A stretch of 64,000 bases of DNA from an uncultured Saprospiraceae bacterium (GCA_937894165.1 CALCSX010000173.1:1-64000), one strand, 5' to 3'. Counted from the first letter of the stretch, positions 37,107-45,436 are shown. Numbers and translations: made by a program. Notes: generated from the sequence alone by a model not told the origin.

Positions 37107-38711
37107 ATGAATCCGAAAATTAAGAACCCAAATGCGGGCTTGCAGGATAATCACCACGATCACGAACATAAAAGCTGGAGTCGTCGGACTTTTCTACGCA
37201 ATATAGGGATTGCAGGGGGTACTGCTCTATTGGCCGGACATATGCCTCTCACCGCCTTTTCCCGATCTCCTCTCGCAATGGGTTTATCCGGCTCCAATAA
37301 TGACAATATTTTAGTGATGGTTAGGCTTCAGGGTGGCAATGATGGATTAAATACGATTATTCCTGTCTATGATTATTCCAGATATAATTCTTTGCGCCCC
37401 GGCATTGCCATACCTCAAAATCAGATCATTTCACTTAGTTCGGAATTAGGTCTCCACCCGGCAATGACTGATATCAAAAACTTATGGAATAACGATTCCT
37501 TAAAAATCTTGAATAATGTGGGTTATCCGGAACAAAATCTTTCACATTTCCGCTCATCTGACATCTGGGCGTCGGCCAGTGACTCTGATGTAGTGTGGGA
37601 AACCGGATGGCTAGGAAGATTTTACAATGACAAATATCCAGATTTCCTTTTAAATCCACCCCCGATTCCTCCAGCTATTCAGATAGGAGGAGCAAGCGAA
37701 TTGATGTTTGAAGGCGAGGATAATATTAATTATGCTATTAGCGTACCCACACCGGAACAGTTGGAATATATCGCGTCATCAGGAGGGCTTTACGATCCTT
37801 CGGCAGTGCCTGAATGCCTCTACGGTGAGCAATTAGCCTATTTAAGAACCATTACCAACAACACATTTAAATACGCTCAAAGCATTTCTGATGCCTATGA
37901 GAAAGGAGAGAATATTGTAGAGTATTTCGGGGATTTGGGAAGGCAACTGAGGGTGGTGTCAAGGCTGATCAAGGGTGATTTAGGCACCAAGATGTATGTA
38001 GTAACATTGAATGGTTTCGATACCCACGCAGGGCAACTTAATCAACATCACAACCTCCTGGAATTGCTATCTCGGAATATGAAAGCTTTCTTCGATGATT
38101 TAAATCAGACGAATAAAGACGAAAAAGTGCTTTCCTTTACTTTTTCGGAATTTGGGCGCAGACCAGCACAAAATGCTTCACAGGGCACTGATCACGGAGC
38201 TGCGGCACCATCACTAATTTTTGGACCGGCACTGGAGGGCTCGGGGATTTTTGGAGGCCTTCCGGATATGAATGATTTAGACCAAGATGATAATTTGAAG
38301 TTTCAACTGGATTTTAGATCCTTATACGCTACATTTTTAGAAAAATGGCTTTGTGTTGATCCCCCTACTGTAGATTTTGTTTTGGGAAATAATTTTGAAA
38401 GATTAGATCTGGGCTTCAGCTGCATGTCTGTCTCCCATAACGAAGTCAAACACCCTGAAACATTTAAACATCAAGCAAGATATCAGGATCGGGAAGTTTT
38501 TGTTTTTTGCAAATTGCCGAAACGAGGGTTACTCAAAGTCGAGCTGTTCAATGCAATGGGTCGATCGCATGGTGTTTTATTTTCAGGATTTTCAGAAAGT
38601 GGAGAAAATTTGATCCCTGTTCCTGCCTACAAAGTAAGCGTACATGGGTACTACTTTTATCAGTTGACTTATGAGGGCAGAGTCTATTCAGGGAAAGTTT
38701 TGATCCGATAA
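37107..38711 (+). CDS. DUF1501-domain protein with twin-arginine signal and T9SS-like tail
   Basis: About 534 residues from ATG 37107, 12 bp after the DUF1800 stop. The N terminus has a twin-arginine signal, SRRTFLRNIGIAGGTALLAG, after a His-rich stretch (HHDHEH). The DUF1501 core includes VRLQGGNDGLNTIIPV, LSHFRSSDIWAS and FTFSEFGRRPAQNASQGTDHG, the phosphatase/sulfatase-like motifs of the family. The last 80 residues (LLKVELFNAMGRSHG...GYYFYQLTYEGRVYSGKVLI) read as a type IX sorting/Por-tail domain. It is probably exported and surface-attached. It is intact even though its usual DUF1800 partner is broken. A hairpin region starts about 68 bp after the stop. Confidence 0.86.
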   Translation: MNPKIKNPNAGLQDNHHDHEHKSWSRRTFLRNIGIAGGTALLAGHMPLTAFSRSPLAMGLSGSNNDNILVMVRLQGGNDGLNTIIPVYDYSRYNSLRPGIAIPQNQIISLSSELGLHPAMTDIKNLWNNDSLKILNNVGYPEQNLSHFRSSDIWASASDSDVVWETGWLGRFYNDKYPDFLLNPPPIPPAIQIGGASELMFEGEDNINYAISVPTPEQLEYIASSGGLYDPSAVPECLYGEQLAYLRTITNNTFKYAQSISDAYEKGENIVEYFGDLGRQLRVVSRLIKGDLGTKMYVVTLNGFDTHAGQLNQHHNLLELLSRNMKAFFDDLNQTNKDEKVLSFTFSEFGRRPAQNASQGTDHGAAAPSLIFGPALEGSGIFGGLPDMNDLDQDDNLKFQLDFRSLYATFLEKWLCVDPPTVDFVLGNNFERLDLGFSCMSVSHNEVKHPETFKHQARYQDREVFVFCKLPKRGLLKVELFNAMGRSHGVLFSGFSESGENLIPVPAYKVSVHGYYFYQLTYEGRVYSGKVLIR

Positions 38712-38778
38712 AATACTCTGAAAAGATATTTATCTTCTATATAACTAATTTTTTGTTTTGACCACCAACACCAGCGCT

Positions 38779-38801
38779 GGCGCAAGTTTTTAACTTGTGC
38801 C
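38779..38801. repeat. Short hairpin element, REP-like
   Basis: GGCGCAAGTT (38779-38788) and AACTTGTGCC (38792-38801) form a 10-bp stem with one G-T pair and a TTT loop, preceded by CCAGCGCTGG, itself a 10-bp palindrome (38771-38780). A GC-rich hairpin next to a palindrome in otherwise AT-rich sequence looks like a REP/RAYT-type or transposon-end relic. No transposase is nearby. Confidence 0.4.
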
Positions 38802-38890
38802 CCCTCAGATCTAAATCTTTTAATTAAACCTTCAGAAGTTATTTTTTTCAAAACCTAGGACAAAATCTTAGCGGGATAATTAATACTAAA

Positions 38891-38928
38891 ATCAGAAAGC
38901 CTAGAATTTTCATTCTAAGCTTTCTGAT
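38891..38928. terminator. Strong hairpin, probable bidirectional terminator
   Basis: ATCAGAAAGC-C-TAGAAT (38891-38907) pairs with ATTCTA-A-GCTTTCTGAT (38912-38928), with one mismatch and a TTTC loop. ATTTTAAT follows on the plus side and TTTTAG on the minus side. It lies 180 bp after the DUF1501 gene and about 230 bp beyond the typA stop, so it could end either transcript. Confidence 0.5.
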
Positions 38929-38967
38929 ATTTTAATCATTCTTCCAAATACTTAAACAAACTCATTA

Positions 38968-39001
38968 AAATTCGAGAGTAAGGCAGTATTTGGAGCTTTC
39001 T
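38968..39001. repeat. 34-bp direct repeat, copy 1
   Basis: It matches 39109-39142 at 33 of 34 positions (G at 38982 versus C at 39123), with copy starts 141 bp apart. The segment begins AAATTCGAGAGTAA and ends TTTGGAGCTTTCT. Part of it (AGTATTTGG, 38985-38993) is also inverted relative to CCAAATACT at 38944-38952. Confidence 0.75.
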
Positions 39002-39108
39002 TACACAATGTTGACACTCAATGAAAATCTCGCTGAAAAGAAAACTCCAAAGACAAGGCTTTCGAAGAATTTGAATCCAAGGATTTTATATAAATAAATG
39101 ACTGATTC

Positions 39109-39142
39109 AAATTCGAGAGTAACGCAGTATTTGGAGCTTTCT
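39109..39142. repeat. 34-bp direct repeat, copy 2
   Basis: Second copy of the repeat at 38968-39001 with a single base difference. It ends 13 bp before the typA stop codon. Confidence 0.75.
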
Positions 39143-39155
39143 ATCAGCGAAAAAA

Positions 39156-40976
39156 TTACATTTTGATATGAGCGATAGCCTTATTCGCCATTTTCTTTCT
39201 CTCACTTTCAGTAAGCAAAATCTTTCTCATTCTCATAGACTTTGGTGTAATCTCTACATACTCGTCTGCTTGAATATATTCCAATGCTTCCTCCAATGAA
39301 AACTTAGTAGCGGGTGCAATTTTGATCGCATCATCCTTTCCTGAAGCTCTCATGTTATTTAATTGCTTAGCTTTAACGATATTCACTACCAAATCACCTT
39401 GACGAGTGCTCTCTCCTATGATTTGACCTTCATAAACCTCCTCTCCCGGATGTATGAAGAAAGTCCCTCTATCTTGCAATTTATCGATACTATATGGAGT
39501 AGAAACACCTGTATCTTGCGACAACAAAACACCATTATTTCTCACAGGAATATCCGTTCTGGCCGGACCAAATTGTAAGAATCTGTGTGTCATCACTGCC
39601 TCTCCCGCTGTCGCAGTAAGGATTTGATTTCTCAAACCGATGATACCTCTTGAAGTAATGTTAAACTCCAAATGCTGTACGTCTCCCTTCGGTTCCATCA
39701 CCAATAGCTCTCCTTTTCTCATTGTCACCAACTCGATTGCCTTACCGGAAAAAGTTTCTGGTACATCAATTACCAACAACTCAATTGGTTCGTGCTTCTT
39801 GCCATCTATTTCCTTGATAATTACTCTTGGCTGCCCTACCTGCATCTCATATCCTTCTCTTCTCATCGTTTCAATCAAAACAGATAAGTGAAGAATTCCT
39901 CTTCCATATACCAAATAAGCATCCGGAGATTCAGTTTCCTCTACTCTAAGAGCCAAATTCTTCTCCATTTCCTTGAATAGTCTGTCTCTCAATTGTCTTG
40001 AAGTAACAAATTTTCCTTCTCTACCGAAAAATGGAGAGTTATTGATCGTGAAAAACATACTCATGGTCGGCTCATCAATGCTTATTTTAGCCAAACCTTC
40101 AGGTGCTTCAAAATCCGCAATAGTATCTCCGATTTCAAAACCATCGATACCTACGACCGCTGCAATATCTCCACTTCTCGCTTCTTTTACTCTAATTTTT
40201 CCTAAACCTTCGAAAGTAAATAACTCCTTAATTCTACTTTTTTGGATACTTCCATCTCTTTTCACCAAACTCACCGGCTGACCCTCTTTAATAGAACCTC
40301 TCTCTACCCTTCCGATAGCAATTCTACCAACAAAACTAGAGTAATCCAAAGAAGTAACCTGCATTTGAAGTGTACCTTCACGCTCAGGTGCCTCAGGAAT
40401 TACCTCAAGAATTGTATCTAACAAATCGGTGAAATTTGTCTTAGGTTCTTTCCAATCATGGCTCATCCAACCATTCTTAGAAGATCCGTATACAGTTCTG
40501 AAATCCAATTGATCTTCTGTTGCGTCCAAATTATAGAACAACTCAAAAACCTGCTCCTGTACTTCCTCAGGACGGCAATTTTCTTTATCTACTTTATTGA
40601 TTAAAACAATCGGCTTCAATCCTAATGCAAGAGCCTTTTGCGTCACAAATCTCGTCTGTGGCATAGGCCCTTCGAAAGCATCAACCAACAAAACTACTCC
40701 ATCTGCCATCTTCAAAACTCGCTCAACCTCACCACCAAAATCCGCGTGACCGGGAGTATCAATAATGTTAATCTTAACATCCTTGTATCTCACAGACACA
40801 TTTTTAGAAGTGATCGTTATTCCTCTCTCTCTTTCAAGATCATTGTTATCTAATATCAATTCACCCATCTCCTCATTCTCTCTGAACAGATTCGTTTCAT
40901 GTAAAATTTTGTCCACGGTCGTTGTTTTCCCGTGATCTACGTGTGCTATAATAGCAATGTTTCTGATACTTTGCAT
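39156..40976 (-). CDS. typA: Translational GTPase TypA/BipA
   Basis: 606 residues: G1 AHVDHGKTTTVDKIL, switch I with RGITI, G3 DTPGHADFGGEVERVL and G4 NKVDKENCRP. Then come domain II, the EF-G-like domains III and V, and the TypA-specific C terminus (VEITPKSMRMRKILL). It is a ribosome-associated GTPase that helps 50S assembly and stress or cold growth. It is a single gene with a -7-like box (TACTTTTG on the minus strand, 40998-41005) 22 bp upstream of the ATG, lacking an obvious -33 TTG. It is divergent from the SPOUT methyltransferase gene, with 109 bp between start codons. Confidence 0.97.
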   Translation of the reverse strand: MQSIRNIAIIAHVDHGKTTTVDKILHETNLFRENEEMGELILDNNDLERERGITITSKNVSVRYKDVKINIIDTPGHADFGGEVERVLKMADGVVLLVDAFEGPMPQTRFVTQKALALGLKPIVLINKVDKENCRPEEVQEQVFELFYNLDATEDQLDFRTVYGSSKNGWMSHDWKEPKTNFTDLLDTILEVIPEAPEREGTLQMQVTSLDYSSFVGRIAIGRVERGSIKEGQPVSLVKRDGSIQKSRIKELFTFEGLGKIRVKEARSGDIAAVVGIDGFEIGDTIADFEAPEGLAKISIDEPTMSMFFTINNSPFFGREGKFVTSRQLRDRLFKEMEKNLALRVEETESPDAYLVYGRGILHLSVLIETMRREGYEMQVGQPRVIIKEIDGKKHEPIELLVIDVPETFSGKAIELVTMRKGELLVMEPKGDVQHLEFNITSRGIIGLRNQILTATAGEAVMTHRFLQFGPARTDIPVRNNGVLLSQDTGVSTPYSIDKLQDRGTFFIHPGEEVYEGQIIGESTRQGDLVVNIVKAKQLNNMRASGKDDAIKIAPATKFSLEEALEYIQADEYVEITPKSMRMRKILLTESERKKMANKAIAHIKM

Positions 40977-40997
40977 AATTTAATTAATTTGAAGGCA

Positions 40998-41005
40998 CAA
41001 AAGTA
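40998..41005 (-). promoter_or_regulatory. Possible -7 element for typA
   Basis: TACTTTTG on the minus strand fits TAnnTTTG, 22 bp before the typA ATG; no TTG lies at the 19-base spacing. Confidence 0.4.
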
Positions 41006-41085
41006 CAACTATTCAACGGGATAAATATACTTTTATATTTAATTTAAGGTAAATTAATTTGATTGTCACAAGGTTAAGTCTTAAC

Positions 41086-41871
41086 ATGCAAGAAATATCC
41101 AGCTCCAAAAACCCCAAAATTCAACAACTTATCAAGTTGAGAGCTAAAGCGAAACTTAGAAATTCACTAGGTTTATCAATACTTGAAGGCACTAAAGAGG
41201 TAGAAAAAGCAGCGTTGGCAAAATTAAATATTAGACAGGTTTTTATTTGTCCGGAATTGAATAACACCCTTCCTGAAATCTCAAAAAAAGATGTAGAATG
41301 GTATTCAGTATCGAAAGATGTCTATGAAAAAATTGCTATGCGAGGGGATACGGAAGGTGTTGTAGCAACTTTTACCCCGCCGGTTTATAAATTGGAAGAT
41401 CTTCACTTCGAAAACGCTCCCCTTCTTATTTTAATTGAACGAGTCGAAAAACCGGGCAATTTGGGAGCAATTTTGCGCACTGCCGATGCCTGTGGTGTGG
41501 ATGCAGTGGTGATTCTTGATCCCGGAACGGATTTATTTAACCCCAATGTCATCCGCGCCAGCTTAGGTTGCGCCTTTACCATTCCGATGATAATAGCTGA
41601 ACAGGCAGAAGCTTTAAATTATTTTCAAAAAGAGAATATACAGTTAATTGCAGCTACGCCCCACACAGATAAGAATTTATATGATCTCAACATGAAACAA
41701 GGCATAGCAATAGCAGTTGGCACCGAACATGACGGTTTAAGTGAACAAATTATGGAGAAATCCCATAACCTCTGCAAAATACCCATGTATGGCTATGCAG
41801 ACTCACTGAACGTCTCAGTGTCCACAGCAGTTATTCTTTATGAAGCCGTACGACAGAGACATTTTAGTTAA
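41086..41871 (+). CDS. TrmH/SpoU-family RNA 2'-O-methyltransferase
   Basis: About 261 residues from ATG 41086 (MQEISSSKNPKIQQL); a TTG at 41059 is less likely. An N-terminal substrate-binding domain (LRAKAKLRNSLGLSILEGTKEVEKA) is followed by the SPOUT knot: motif 1 RVEKPGNLGAILRTADACG, motif 2 VGTEHDGLSE and motif 3 LNVSVSTAVILYEAVRQ. It transfers a methyl group from SAM to a ribose 2'-hydroxyl in rRNA or tRNA; the exact target is not determinable. It is monocistronic, followed by the second copy of the intergenic repeat family. Confidence 0.88.
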   Translation: MQEISSSKNPKIQQLIKLRAKAKLRNSLGLSILEGTKEVEKAALAKLNIRQVFICPELNNTLPEISKKDVEWYSVSKDVYEKIAMRGDTEGVVATFTPPVYKLEDLHFENAPLLILIERVEKPGNLGAILRTADACGVDAVVILDPGTDLFNPNVIRASLGCAFTIPMIIAEQAEALNYFQKENIQLIAATPHTDKNLYDLNMKQGIAIAVGTEHDGLSEQIMEKSHNLCKIPMYGYADSLNVSVSTAVILYEAVRQRHFS

Positions 41872-41888
41872 AATTATTAGGAATTGTA

Positions 41889-41981
41889 GGGAGTGCCCCT
41901 TCTGTCGCAAAAACTTAAAGGCAAGAAAACAGATTGAAACAGCTCCCTCAGGGTCGTACCATTCCGGAGTTCCGTGCTGAC
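41889..41981. repeat. Intergenic repeat element, copy 2
   Basis: CTCAGGGTCG (41947-41956), 8 bases, then CGGAGTTCCGT (41965-41975) repeat the arrangement at 15183-15211 exactly in sequence and spacing. The upstream GGGAGTGCCCCT (41889-41900) parallels GGGCGTCTCCCT at 15125-15136. Like copy 1, it lies between converging gene ends. Confidence 0.6.
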
Positions 41982-42087
41982 AGTTTTAAAATGACAATTA
42001 ATTAATTTTTTAAAGGCTTTTCTGTGAATAAAGTATAATCCTTTCATAAGTCTGCACCATGTCCTCCATGCTACTCACTCAGGTTTA

Positions 42088-42939
42088 CTAATTTTCAATC
42101 TCATCAAAAGTATTACCGAATTTTATATCCCCTTTCTCAAATCCCCTATTCAACCAATACATTCTTTGTTCACTACTCCCATGGGTGAAACTTTCCTCCA
42201 CCACATAGCCTTGGGTTCTTTTTTGAATGTTGTCATTCCCTACAGAGGCCGCAGCTGACAAAGCTATTTCAAAATCCTTACTATCCAAGAATTTCCTCAC
42301 ATGATGAGCCCAAACTCCGGCATAGAAATCTGCCTGCAATTCCATAGCCACATGATGTTTATTAAATTCCTCGCTTGGCAAGGTGTTCCTCAATTTATTT
42401 ATTTCCTGCAAGACCCCGGTTTGTTTCTGAACATGATGCCCTACTTCATGAGCAAGGACATAAGCTATGGCAAAATCACCATCCTTCGCTCCAAATCTTT
42501 CAACCAACACACTGAAAAAGTCTAAATCCATATAAATTGTCTCATCAGCAGGACAATAAAAAGGACCAGAATTGGAATTTGCTCCCCCACAGCCGGATTG
42601 AACAGCTTCTGAAAATAAGACGAGTTTAGGCTCACGGTAAGTCCCTTCATTCTCTTGAAATATCTCATGCCACACATCTTCTGTATCTGCCAGGATAGTA
42701 GCCATAAAATCCCCCATCTCCTGCTCCTCCGCTGTCAATTCCCGCTGATCTACTTGCTCAGTTCCTGCTACTTGCGTGTGTACTACCTGCGCTATTTTTG
42801 CTGCATCCTCACCTAGAAAGTTCTGGATAAGAAAAAATACAATAGCAATCAATCCACCCCCTGCCGCCAGTGTTTTAGCTCCACCCATTCCTCTCCTATC
42901 TTCCATGTTTTGGCTCTTACGCCTTCCTTGCCATTTCAT
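42088..42939 (-). CDS. Neutral zinc metallopeptidase, YpfJ/KPN_02809 family
   Basis: 283 residues. The N terminus MKWQGRRKSQNMEDRRG is the family hallmark, followed by one membrane helix (about 22-42, TLAAGGGLIAIVFFLIQNFL). The zinc site is AHEVGHHVQKQTG (about residues 165-177), with a downstream ELQADFYAGVWAHH as the third-ligand region, and GCGGANSNSGPFYCP carries a Cys pair. It is probably membrane-anchored with the peptidase outside. Its substrate is unknown. Single gene, with no clear promoter in the 295-bp gap upstream. Confidence 0.9.
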   Translation of the reverse strand: MKWQGRRKSQNMEDRRGMGGAKTLAAGGGLIAIVFFLIQNFLGEDAAKIAQVVHTQVAGTEQVDQRELTAEEQEMGDFMATILADTEDVWHEIFQENEGTYREPKLVLFSEAVQSGCGGANSNSGPFYCPADETIYMDLDFFSVLVERFGAKDGDFAIAYVLAHEVGHHVQKQTGVLQEINKLRNTLPSEEFNKHHVAMELQADFYAGVWAHHVRKFLDSKDFEIALSAAASVGNDNIQKRTQGYVVEESFTHGSSEQRMYWLNRGFEKGDIKFGNTFDEIEN

Positions 42940-43234
42940 AAGTGTTAATTATTAATTTGATTAATCACAATATAATGACTAAATCTAGCTAATAAGTTTG
43001 ATATTAAATCAATTATTTTCATCTTCTTATCAGTTTTCAAAAAAGAGATTTGTGACCAATTTAATAAATCTGAGTGAGAATGAATATACCTGGAGATTTA
43101 ACTATGCGACAACAGGAATCCAATTCCGTGTTCCTTATGTGATAAATAGTTTTAATGTTGAAAAATCAAAACTCCAAGAACATGCCCAACTCAGAACCCG
43201 GAAAAGCCGTTAGGCGACAAAACGGCCGCTAGGC
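42940..43234. other. 295-bp intergenic gap
   Basis: Apart from the hairpin at 43206-43226, nothing is supported. A 71-codon plus-strand frame (42998-43213) lacks a recognisable start context or domain and overlaps the terminator, so it is not called. Confidence 0.5.
43202..43226 (-). terminator. Candidate terminator after the PKD/T9SS gene
   Basis: GCCGTT (43206-43211) and AACGGC (43221-43226) form a 6-bp GC-rich stem with a 9-nt loop, and on the minus strand TTTTC follows. It is 9 bp after the stop codon. A near-copy GCCGCTAGGC (43225-43234) of GCCGTTAGGC (43206-43215) lies beside it. Confidence 0.5.
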
Positions 43235-45010
43235 CTAAATCTTCGTCACCTTCCCTACCTTCACCTTCAATCCTCCATCCTCAATCTTATACACATACAT
43301 CCCCGCTGCGAAATTTCCTACATACACATAATTACTTCCATGATACACCCGCTGCTCCTTCACCTGCCTTCCCTGTATATCATATATAATGATTCTCGCT
43401 TCTCCAGGATAGTAGCCTCCTATATCGATAAACAAATCCTCCTGAACCGGATTCGGATATACACTCACTGCTATCTCCAGCTCCTCTTCACTGATACTGG
43501 TAGATCCCACTTGAAAAGTCTCACAGCTCGTATCGCTCCCATGGACATTGCTTACTGTCAGGCATATCTCGTATGTTCCATTCTGTGAAAAACTGTGCGT
43601 AGGATTTCTCTCATCACTCGTATTGCCATCCCCGAAATCCCAGAACCATTCCGTAGGCTCATAGTCTGACACATCCACCATCCTAAATTCCAGATAGTCT
43701 TCTTCGCTCTGATCTGCACGCCAGCGAGAAAGAGGTAAGTTCACGATGCCGAGGGTGTCGCAGGGGCTGCCTTCTAGAGGGCCGAGGCGATAGTTAGGAT
43801 AAAGTGGAAGAGCGGATTTAAGCGCGGGTGAAATAATGCTGGCTTGATTAACTTTGCATCCTTCTCCCCAAACATCCGGATAGTCTATTGTCGTGATCAC
43901 CCGAAGATTTGGCCATGGAGTTATATATATTTTATTGTCGGGTGCTAATTGACTCATATAAAAATTATGACGAACTATAAAACCCGTATTCCCTATTGTG
44001 TCTAGAAAATCATTTCTCTCAGCCACCAATGTTTTTGTACTCATAATATCATCGTTTGTCAAATCAAATTGGTAAATTTCTGTATAAGCCATTAAATACA
44101 TAATTTTATTATTGGGGGAAAATGCTACACTACCTAATTCAAATCCTTCAACTTCATAATTATGTTCTCTCGGTGATGACAAATAGCCGGTGCACCTGTC
44201 AAAATCATATAAATATAAAAAACACCCAGCTTCAACGCTTAATGATGAATATTTAGCATAAAACTGTCCATTCTGAGAAAAAGCGGATTGCCCTGAGCCA
44301 CTTATATTTTTGACTCCCATTGACTGTGATTCTAATATTTGAGGCCCATCTCTGGTCAATAAAACCCTATGATATTTGTCATTTTCTCCACCGGGAATGA
44401 TTACCCACCAATCCAATCCATTAGCGTGTTTTGTGGCAGTCATCTTACCAAAATCCAATGTGTCAGATAATATCAAATTCTTTTTACTAACAACCTCACC
44501 AAATCCTTCATTTAAATCCATATCAATTAAAGAGTAATATAAATTTCTGCCTCCTAAAAAAGTATCCACATTCTCAACATAAAAAACATCCGAAGAAATA
44601 TGAAATAGCACAAATAAATTTTCCGACCCGGGATAAGGCAGAACAAGTCCAGCTTGTGCCATCACCTCCCCGGATTCACTTGAGCCCGATTCACTTAAAC
44701 TATCACTATTCGGCATGATTTCTCTTGCGGCATCCTCTATATGAAAGCCATTGTAAGAAAAAATGTAATTTCCATCCTTGTCGGAGATACTATTATTTGA
44801 CAAGTAGAATTCTATTTGGCTGGTGTAATTTTCTGTAATCGAGATTTTAGATAAGGATGGGTTAAAATCTAAAATAGCCATACCTGATAGGGGGATTTCC
44901 GGATTTGGTGTATTTGCTCTAGAGCTTAAATTCCAAATATAGTCGTGCTTCTGTGCTTCAATGATGTTAACAAATAATATGGTTAATATCAAAATTTTTA
45001 CTATTCTCAT
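43235..45010 (-). CDS. Secreted protein with PKD domain and T9SS sorting domain
   Basis: 591 residues: a signal peptide (1-18, MRIVKILILTILFVNIIEA) and an N-terminal region of about 400 residues with repeated beta-strand patterns (MSVEAGCFLYLYDFDRCTGYL-like runs, SVAFSPNNKIMYLMAYTEIYQFDL) that may be a propeller. A PKD domain follows (about 455-500, EWFWDFGDGNTSDERNP, HSFSQNGTYEICLTVSN), then a C-terminal sorting domain (VSVYPNPVQEDLFIDIGGYY, YDIQGRQV, GMYVYKI). It is probably released or surface-bound through the type IX system. GC content jumps at about 43.83 kb, so the C-terminal third is far more GC-rich than the rest. A strong promoter and a leader hairpin lie upstream. Confidence 0.88.
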   Translation of the reverse strand: MRIVKILILTILFVNIIEAQKHDYIWNLSSRANTPNPEIPLSGMAILDFNPSLSKISITENYTSQIEFYLSNNSISDKDGNYIFSYNGFHIEDAAREIMPNSDSLSESGSSESGEVMAQAGLVLPYPGSENLFVLFHISSDVFYVENVDTFLGGRNLYYSLIDMDLNEGFGEVVSKKNLILSDTLDFGKMTATKHANGLDWWVIIPGGENDKYHRVLLTRDGPQILESQSMGVKNISGSGQSAFSQNGQFYAKYSSLSVEAGCFLYLYDFDRCTGYLSSPREHNYEVEGFELGSVAFSPNNKIMYLMAYTEIYQFDLTNDDIMSTKTLVAERNDFLDTIGNTGFIVRHNFYMSQLAPDNKIYITPWPNLRVITTIDYPDVWGEGCKVNQASIISPALKSALPLYPNYRLGPLEGSPCDTLGIVNLPLSRWRADQSEEDYLEFRMVDVSDYEPTEWFWDFGDGNTSDERNPTHSFSQNGTYEICLTVSNVHGSDTSCETFQVGSTSISEEELEIAVSVYPNPVQEDLFIDIGGYYPGEARIIIYDIQGRQVKEQRVYHGSNYVYVGNFAAGMYVYKIEDGGLKVKVGKVTKI

Positions 45011-45032
45011 TTCACATGTATAAATTAATTAT

Positions 45033-45066
45033 GATTTCCGAGAGATGCAATCATCTTCCGGAAATC
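45033..45066 (-). promoter_or_regulatory. Leader hairpin of the PKD/T9SS gene
   Basis: GATTTCCGAGAGATG (45033-45047) and CATCTTCCGGAAATC (45052-45066) pair over 15 positions with one mismatch and one wobble around a CAAT loop. It lies inside the predicted 5' leader, 22 bp before the ATG. No T-run follows, so it is more likely to affect translation or mRNA stability than termination. Confidence 0.5.
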
Positions 45067-45095
45067 AAATTGTGGAGGACATCTAACCGCTATAA

Positions 45096-45128
45096 TTTCA
45101 AAAGTACATATTACTTTTGAAAAGTCAA
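45096..45128 (-). promoter_or_regulatory. Promoter of the PKD/T9SS gene, within an 11-bp palindrome
   Basis: On the minus strand TTG (45128-45126), a 19-base spacer and TACTTTTG (45106-45099) fit TTG-N17-23-TAnnTTTG. The -7 box is inside a perfect inverted repeat, TTTCAAAAGTA (45096-45106) and TACTTTTGAAA (45112-45122), so a second TACTTTTG faces the other way on the plus strand. The palindrome is a possible operator. Confidence 0.65.
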
Positions 45129-45410
45129 CGACTTTATATGTTAATAGTTGATATTTACCACTTTTATACTATATAATTTCCTTAAATAATGAAATAACTA
45201 TTTTATATTCTGAAAAGAAAATTAGAATATATTATAATATTCGAGAGAGAACTATCGAATGTATTAGGTAGTTAATATTCCATCCCCTAAAATGCGAAAA
45301 TCCTTGCTATTTACAGGAAATTTATAATTCCTAAGCATCCTTTGCAAAGCAGTTATTGAGCCGTAGAAGGGTCAGACACCGAGCCAATTAGTCGCCATTT
45401 AGATGAATAA

Positions 45411-45436
45411 AAAAAGCCCGGTTTCCCGAGCTTTTT
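45411..45436 (-). terminator. Intrinsic terminator of sucD
   Basis: AAAAAGC (45411-45417) and GCTTTTT (45430-45436), with an inner CGG/CCG pairing, form a hairpin. The minus-strand T-run follows, starting 4 bp after the sucD stop. Confidence 0.75.

Larger units (their letters stand above)
38712..39155. other. 444-bp intergenic region with hairpins and a direct repeat
   Basis: No gene is supported here. It holds a 10-bp hairpin (38779-38801), a 16-bp near-perfect hairpin (38891-38928) and two 34-bp direct repeats (38968-39001 and 39109-39142), described separately. The remaining sequence is AT-rich. Short open frames through the repeats end in stops and match nothing I recognise; decayed gene or mobile-element remnants are possible. 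Confidence 0.6.

Noticed and set aside
42998..43213. 71-residue plus-strand open frame in the gap before the PKD/T9SS gene end
   Set aside because: No start-context support, no recognisable domain, and its end overlaps a terminator hairpin.
45130..45400. Possible small RNA gene in the gap left of the sucD terminator
   Set aside because: AT-rich with no clear promoter-plus-terminator unit of its own on either strand, and no similarity to tmRNA, SRP RNA or RNase P RNA that I can recognise.
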